This document shows, piece by piece, positions 59,727-64,000 of a DNA stretch of 64,000 nucleotides. The number at the start of each line of letters is the position of its first letter. The first letter of the stretch is position 1. This DNA comes from LMUY01 sp964247705 (GTDB taxonomy: Bacteria > Pseudomonadota > Alphaproteobacteria > Acetobacterales > Acetobacteraceae). The DNA is taken from contig CAXTVQ010000014.1 of the NCBI GenBank assembly GCA_964247705.1, positions 1 to 64,000 on the forward strand, read 5' to 3'. Position numbers and translations under genes: made by a program. The notes beneath the pieces are model-generated. The model was not told where the DNA came from. It saw nothing but the letters and a program-made list of their open reading frames with translations, and made no database searches.

Positions 59727-60200
59727 ATGTCGTCTACCAGGGTTTTCGCGTCACCGTTCTTCGTGGGTTTCGATCAGCTCGAGCAGATGATCGAACGTGC
59801 GTCCAAGACCTCGTCGGACGGCTACCCGCCATACAACATCGAGCAAGTCGACGGCACGACGCTACGGATCACCTTGGCCGTCGCCGGGTTCACGATGGAC
59901 GATCTGCAGATCACGCAGGAGGATAACCAGTTGGTGATCCGTGGCCGGCAGACTGACGATTCGCAGGGCCGCATATTCCTGCACCGAGGGATCGCAGCGC
60001 GTCAGTTCCAGCGTGCATTCGTGATGGCGGAGGGCATCGAGGTCAAAGGGGCGTGGCTCGACAGTGGCTTGCTGCACATCGAGCTTGCCCGGCCATTGCC
60101 GGAAACCCGGGTCAAGACAATCCCAATTACCCGATCGGGCGCTGCGAAAGTTGTCGACTCGGAACAAAAGTTCGTGCAATCGGCGGCTGAGAAAGACTAG
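59727..60200 (+). CDS. small heat-shock protein, Hsp20 family
   Basis: An ATP-independent holdase chaperone with an alpha-crystallin domain. 157 residues: N-terminal SPFFVGFDQLEQMIERASK, then core YPPYNIEQVDGTTLRITLAV, GFTMDDLQITQEDNQLVIRG and a conserved GIAARQFQRAFVMAEGI. This is the alphaproteobacterial IbpA-like type. It has an AAGGAGG ribosome site. A DUF1150 gene follows 99 bases later, the common partner of this subgroup. Confidence 0.95.
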   Translation: MSSTRVFASPFFVGFDQLEQMIERASKTSSDGYPPYNIEQVDGTTLRITLAVAGFTMDDLQITQEDNQLVIRGRQTDDSQGRIFLHRGIAARQFQRAFVMAEGIEVKGAWLDSGLLHIELARPLPETRVKTIPITRSGAAKVVDSEQKFVQSAAEKD

Positions 60201-60298
60201 ATTGTTCCAAATTGGTTGACTGGGCCCGGAAACTGTAGCCGCGGCCAAACGTGAAGCATGTGGCTCGCCGCTCCGGGAGCCTGTGCGAGGAGCACAAA

Positions 60299-60547
60299 AT
60301 GATCGATTCCGTTGAGACGATGGACACCAAGACCGCCGTACAGTTTGACGTCCGGCATATCACGCAAGACCAGCTCCAACAGCTTGGCCTGTCGCAATTG
60401 GCCTATGTGAAGCCAGTGATGCTGAACGGCACGGCCATGTTCGCAATCCACGGTGCGGATGGCTCGCCAATGGCGGTGGCGGAGGATCGCAACCTGGCAC
60501 TGGCCGCAATTGTTCAGCACGAGATGATCCCGACGCTCGTGCACTGA
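60299..60547 (+). CDS. DUF1150 family protein
   Basis: 82 residues: DVRHITQDQLQQLGLSQLAY and VMLNGTAMFAIHGADGSPMA, then RNLALAAIVQHEMIPTLVH. This small family is almost always next to an Hsp20 gene in alphaproteobacteria, as here. The function is unknown; it may regulate or assist the heat-shock protein. ATG 60299 follows CGAGGAGC. Upstream frame to 60251 is not needed. Confidence 0.9.
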   Translation: MIDSVETMDTKTAVQFDVRHITQDQLQQLGLSQLAYVKPVMLNGTAMFAIHGADGSPMAVAEDRNLALAAIVQHEMIPTLVH

Positions 60548-60704
60548 CCAGTGCGGCGGCCCTCTCCGCGGCTGGCCATGCGGCTTGGCGGCCTTCAGCC
60601 AAGCCGGCGGCCACTGCGGCTTAAATCCGTCTAGCCACACAACTTGCGCCGCAGACTTGTCGTCCCACTGTCTAGCCAATGATATACTTTCCGTTGGCCG
60701 GCTG

Positions 60705-61583
60705 ATGGCCTACCCCACAACCGTCCGGTCTGCGCCTGAAACGCTCGCCACGTTGGTCGCCCGCCCATTGAAACAGGCAATCGCCTCGAGCGTCGTTGCA
60801 ATTTTCAATGACAAGTCTCGCGGTGAAACGCCGGTGAAGCGCTGCACCGATGGCTTGTTTGGACCACAGTCCGTAGCGTGGCGCGTCCATGGCGACGTTA
60901 CGTCCATGATGGTGGGCGGGGTGGCGGGACTGCTCTTACAAATGTTGCACCCCGCAGTGCTCGCCGGTGTCTGGGACCACTCGAACTTCCGTGCCGACAT
61001 GCACGGCCGGCTACGGCGCACAGCTCGATTCATCGCGATGACCACTTACGGCGGCAAGGACGAGGCCGAGGCGATGATCGCACGCGTCCGCCGCATTCAC
61101 GATCGGGTCCATGGCACGCTCCCGAGCGGGAACCCTTACTCCGCCAATGACCCGGCGTCCCTGGCGTGGGTGCATGTCACAGAGGCCACAAGCTTTCTCG
61201 ATGCCTGGATCCGCTACGCCGATCCCATGATGTCTGCCGCCGACCAAGACCGTTATTTTGCCGAAATGGCGCGTGTCGGTGCGGCGCTAGGGGCAGATCC
61301 AGTGCCCCGTACGCGAGCCGCGGCACGCAAGCTGATCGCCGCGGTCCGCCCCCACCTGGTCTGCGACGACCGCACACGCGAGGTTGCCCGGTTGGTTCTG
61401 AACCAGAAAGCCGCCAGCCGGCTTGCCGAACCGTTACAGGCGCTCACGCTTCAGGCGGGGATAGACCTGTTGCCATCATGGGCGCGGCGGATGCACGGGC
61501 TGTCCGCGCCGGTGCTCAGCCGGCCGCTGGTCCGCGCCGGCACGCTCGGGATTGCGCAGACGCTACGGTGGGCTTTCCACTAA
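60705..61583 (+). CDS. oxygenase MpaB family protein (DUF2236)
   Basis: 292 residues. The DUF2236 core is visible: SVAWRVHGDVTSMMVGGVAG, LLLQMLHPAVLAGVWDHSNF, then RFIAMTTYGGKDEAEAMIA and LAWVHVTEATSFLDAWIRY. The family includes heme proteins such as latex oxygenase relatives and the fungal MpaB, with conserved His residues that can bind heme. The substrate is unknown. The start at ATG 60705 is the first that keeps the family region; the frame is open from 60585. No partners adjacent. Confidence 0.88.
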   Translation: MAYPTTVRSAPETLATLVARPLKQAIASSVVAIFNDKSRGETPVKRCTDGLFGPQSVAWRVHGDVTSMMVGGVAGLLLQMLHPAVLAGVWDHSNFRADMHGRLRRTARFIAMTTYGGKDEAEAMIARVRRIHDRVHGTLPSGNPYSANDPASLAWVHVTEATSFLDAWIRYADPMMSAADQDRYFAEMARVGAALGADPVPRTRAAARKLIAAVRPHLVCDDRTREVARLVLNQKAASRLAEPLQALTLQAGIDLLPSWARRMHGLSAPVLSRPLVRAGTLGIAQTLRWAFH

Positions 61584-61912
61584 GCGCCGAGCGGGCGGCC
61601 TACACTCGGACGTAGCTCCAACCCTGCTCCTGCGGGCGGCATACGTCTCGTGTGCGTTATGGATGTTGCCGAGCGCCGTCGCCATCAGCCCAGGGTCTGC
61701 ACTGCCGACCTGCAGCACGATCCGTGCTGCCTATGTTCTTGCGCCTACGCCCGGCCAATTAGGCCCGCGGCGGTGAGCAGCAAGCCTTGACCGACAATGC
61801 GGCGTCTCATGGGGTCTTGCCCGCTTCCAGCGAGTGGCCCTTCTCCGGCAACTTGCCGCCACCAATCATGATGCAAGTGGGTTCCCGGCGCTTCCTGACG
61901 ATCTGGCGTGCG
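61584..61912. other. intergenic region with no gene recognised
   Basis: 329 bases between the MpaB-like stop and the hpf stop (convergent). Forward ORFs here are short or antisense continuations, and the reverse strand offers only 20-residue frames. I see no tRNA, no strong hairpin with a T-run and no repeat shared with the rest of the window. Somewhat less coding-like than its surroundings; it may hold remnants of a lost gene. Confidence 0.5.
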
Positions 61913-62500
61913 TTACCCGGCCTTCGCCGCCGGGTCGATCCAGCCGATATGGCCGTCTGTGCGCCGGTAAACCACATTCAGCTCCCCGGTCGTGCTGTTG
62001 TGGAACATCATCACCTGCTGGTCCGCCAGGTCCAGCCGCATCACGGCCTCGCTGACCGTCAGCTTGTCGATGGTGGTCGTGGTCTCGGCGATCACTGTTG
62101 CGAACGCCTCGGCATGGCCGTCCGCCGGCGCTTGCGGAGACTCGTCCTCCTGGCGCAGCACGTATTGGCGGGCGGGCTGCGGCCGCTCGCGGTTCGCCGA
62201 ATCCCGGGCGTGCTCGTTGACCCGGCGGCGGTAGCGCCGCAGGCGCTTGGCGATATGCTCGGCCGCATCGTCGAACGCGCTATTGGCGTCCGCCGCCTCT
62301 CCCTCGCCGCGCAGGGTCAGCCCACGGCCGGCATGCACGTTGATATCGCAGGTAAAGAAGGACCGCGCGCGGCTGAACGTCACGTTCGCTTCCAACGCGC
62401 CATCGAAATACTTGCCCGCGATCGTATCCAGCCCGTCCGCTACGCGCGTGCGCAGTGCGTCCGAAAGATCCACCTGCTTGCCGGAAACCGTGATTTGCAT
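61913..62500 (-). CDS. hpf: ribosome hibernation promoting factor, long form
   Basis: 195 residues from ATG 62500. The N-terminal S30AE domain (QITVSGKQVDLSDALRTRV, then SFFTCDINVHAGRGLTLRG and SAFDDAAEHIAKRLRRYRRR) binds the 30S subunit. The C-terminal domain (ETTTTIDKLTVSEAVMRLDL, NVVYRRTDGHIGWIDP) drives 100S ribosome dimers, so this is the long form. It lies downstream of rpoN, the usual position. The start is after AAGGAGGC on the minus strand. Confidence 0.96.
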   Translation of the reverse strand: MQITVSGKQVDLSDALRTRVADGLDTIAGKYFDGALEANVTFSRARSFFTCDINVHAGRGLTLRGEGEAADANSAFDDAAEHIAKRLRRYRRRVNEHARDSANRERPQPARQYVLRQEDESPQAPADGHAEAFATVIAETTTTIDKLTVSEAVMRLDLADQQVMMFHNSTTGELNVVYRRTDGHIGWIDPAAKAG

Positions 62501-62534
62501 CGGGCTGTGCCTCCTTGTTGGCGGGGTGCCCTGC

Positions 62535-64000
62535 TCAGGCCGGCAGTGCTTTCTCCCGCTTACGCTGCACCGAACTCGGTATGCGCAGCGCATCCCGGTA
62601 TTTGGCCACCGTTCTGCGTGCAATGTCCACGCCTTCCCGACGCAAGGCGGCTACGATCGCATCATCTGACAGGACGTCCATCGCCGTTTCGGCAACGACC
62701 ATGGCCCGGATCCGCTGCCGCACTGCCTCGGCGCTGTGGCTTTCGCCGCAGGTGCCGGCGATGGCTGTGGTGAAGAAATATTTAAGTTCGAAGGTTCCGC
62801 GGGGCGTGGCGATGTACTTGTTCGCCGTCACCCGGCTCACGGTGCTCTCGTGCATCTCCACCGTGTCCGCGATGTCTCGCAGGATCAACGGCCGGAGATG
62901 GGCGACGCCGTGACGAAAGAAGGCGTCTTGCCGGCGGACGATCTCGGCCGAGACCTTCAGGATGGTCTGCGCCCGTTGCTGCAGCGATTTCACCAGCCAG
63001 TTTGCCGAGGAGAGTTGCTCGCCCAGGAACACCTTGTCCTCCCGCTTGGCACGGGTCGCGATCCGGGCGTGGAACCCGGCGTTGACCAGCACGCGCGGCA
63101 TCGTCTCGGGGTTCAGCTCCAGCACCCAGTCCCCGCCCTCCTCACTGCGGATAGGGACGCGGCGCATCAGCACGTCCGGTAGGATCGCGCCCGGTGCGAT
63201 GATGTCGAACAGCGCACCCGGCTTCGGATCCAGCGCGCGGATCTCGCCGATCATGTCGGCAAGGTCTTCGGAATCCACGTCGCACAGCTCGCGCAGGCGG
63301 CGCAGCTCCCTCCGGGCAAGGAGGTCCAGGTTGTCGAGCAGGATCTCCATTGCCGGGTCCAACCGGTTACGGTCGGCCAGTTGCGCGGCCAGGCACTCCC
63401 GAAGGTCCCGTGCGAATAGACCAGCCGGGTCGAACCGCTGCATGCGGGTGCGCACGCTCTCCACCCGCGAGGGCTCGATGCCGAGGGCCTCGCCGAGAAC
63501 GGTGCTGTCGACGCTCACGCGCCCAGCCGAATCCAGCAGGCTAATCAGGTGGGCGCCGATCAACCGATCCACCCGCTCGGGGAAACTCAGCCGCAATTGC
63601 TCGGCCAAGTGCTCGCGCAACGATCGCGGCGCCTCCTGCAGATCGTCGGTGCCGCGGCCGTCCTCCTCGAACCCGCGCCCGCCACGGCCGTCCCGGGCGA
63701 ACGCCGCGGAGCCGTCGCTCACGCTGCCGCTGTCGTAGCTGTTGGCGTGGTCCGCCTCGACCACGTCCGGCAGCTTCTCGCGGCGCAGCAGGTCCGCCGC
63801 GTCCAGGCCATCGAGCGACTCCAGCCGCTGGTCCGGCGCCGTGCTCTCCGGCAGTGCCTCCGACCGCTCGTCCCGCTCCAGCAGCGGGTTGCGCTCGAGT
63901 TCCTCCTCCACGTAGGCGGCGACCTCGAGATTGGAAAACTGCAGCAGCTTGATGGCCTGCCGCAGTTGCGGGGTCATCACCAGCGATTGGGATTGGCGGA
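62535..64000 (-). CDS. rpoN: RNA polymerase sigma-54 factor, N-terminus cut by window edge
   Basis: The sigma factor for nitrogen and related regulons, needing AAA+ activators. About 488 residues are visible; the first few dozen lie past the right edge, though region I begins at the edge (QSQSLVMTPQLRQAIKLLQF). Core-binding and -12-element regions follow. The RpoN box should be near VRQRIRAMVVAETAMDVL and the following DDAIVAALRREGVDIARRTV, which matches ARRTVAKYR. The stop is at 62535, with hpf 35 bases on. Confidence 0.95.
   Translation of the reverse strand, partial: RQSQSLVMTPQLRQAIKLLQFSNLEVAAYVEEELERNPLLERDERSEALPESTAPDQRLESLDGLDAADLLRREKLPDVVEADHANSYDSGSVSDGSAAFARDGRGGRGFEEDGRGTDDLQEAPRSLREHLAEQLRLSFPERVDRLIGAHLISLLDSAGRVSVDSTVLGEALGIEPSRVESVRTRMQRFDPAGLFARDLRECLAAQLADRNRLDPAMEILLDNLDLLARRELRRLRELCDVDSEDLADMIGEIRALDPKPGALFDIIAPGAILPDVLMRRVPIRSEEGGDWVLELNPETMPRVLVNAGFHARIATRAKREDKVFLGEQLSSANWLVKSLQQRAQTILKVSAEIVRRQDAFFRHGVAHLRPLILRDIADTVEMHESTVSRVTANKYIATPRGTFELKYFFTTAIAGTCGESHSAEAVRQRIRAMVVAETAMDVLSDDAIVAALRREGVDIARRTVAKYRDALRIPSSVQRKREKALPA

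Noticed and set aside
61787..62773. forward ORF near the right end
   Set aside because: Mostly antisense to hpf and rpoN; no protein-like motifs.

Overview
The window is chromosomal DNA from a GC-rich alphaproteobacterium, most likely a Rhodospirillales/Acetobacteraceae-type organism. Supporting signs are the acpP-fabF-mltG order, mutS next to glnD, hpf beside rpoN, an Hsp20/DUF1150 pair, a def-fmt-truA set facing dapD-dapE, a STAS-fused MlaE operon, and DUF1194 and DUF2336 proteins. This placement is an inference from gene content. No rRNA, tRNA, CRISPR array, transposase or complete prophage is visible. Genes are tightly packed and many pairs overlap as ATGA, GTGA or TTGA. uvrB (left edge) and rpoN (right edge) are cut by the window.

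Layout: 1-4.9 kb holds uvrB facing a methyltransferase/MBOAT/AlgX-like O-acetylation set. 5.0-12.6 kb is acyl-CoA metabolism: two acyl-CoA dehydrogenases, an SDR, a family III CoA-transferase, a 2-hydroxyacid dehydrogenase and both subunits of a 3-oxoacid CoA-transferase, with a His-tract helical protein in between. 12.7-15.4 kb carries two transglutaminase-like proteins and two small secreted proteins. 15.5-21 kb is acpP-fabF-mltG, then a DUF1028 protein, a family 5 solute-binding protein and gmk. 21-25.2 kb has an SGNH hydrolase, peroxiredoxin, YqgE, a 100-N assembly gap inside repeats, a HAD phosphatase and pyrD. 25.2-28.2 kb is an accessory-looking cluster around an S24 self-cleaving-type regulator with repeated AATTCCTA boxes. 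28.2-37.3 kb has an aldo/keto reductase, manganese catalase, mutS, glnD and small envelope or stress proteins. 37.3-44.3 kb has a VTT/glycosyltransferase pair, ctaA, an orphan histidine kinase, tldD, a 3-hydroxyisobutyryl-CoA hydrolase-like protein and a YqjD/YqjE-like pair. 44.5-49.5 kb is a PotD-like protein, a full Mla-type lipid transporter operon and a Q/N-repeat secreted protein. 49.6-54.7 kb has a CoxL-like molybdenum hydroxylase, a DUF2336 protein and a diguanylate cyclase. 54.8-64 kb has dapD-dapE, truA-fmt-def, hsp20-DUF1150, an MpaB-like protein, hpf and rpoN.

Most of the window is core metabolism, DNA repair, envelope maintenance and stress response. The more unusual signals are non-coding or in small proteins: three families of dispersed palindromic repeats, one of which appears to supply the start region of a transporter gene; a tandem repeat running out of yqgE into an assembly gap; an apparent operator motif around the S24 regulator; a hendecad-like Q/N-rich secreted protein; and a His-tract protein with three related helices. 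No clearly new multi-gene system is proven. The best candidate is the 25.4-26.9 kb regulator cluster.
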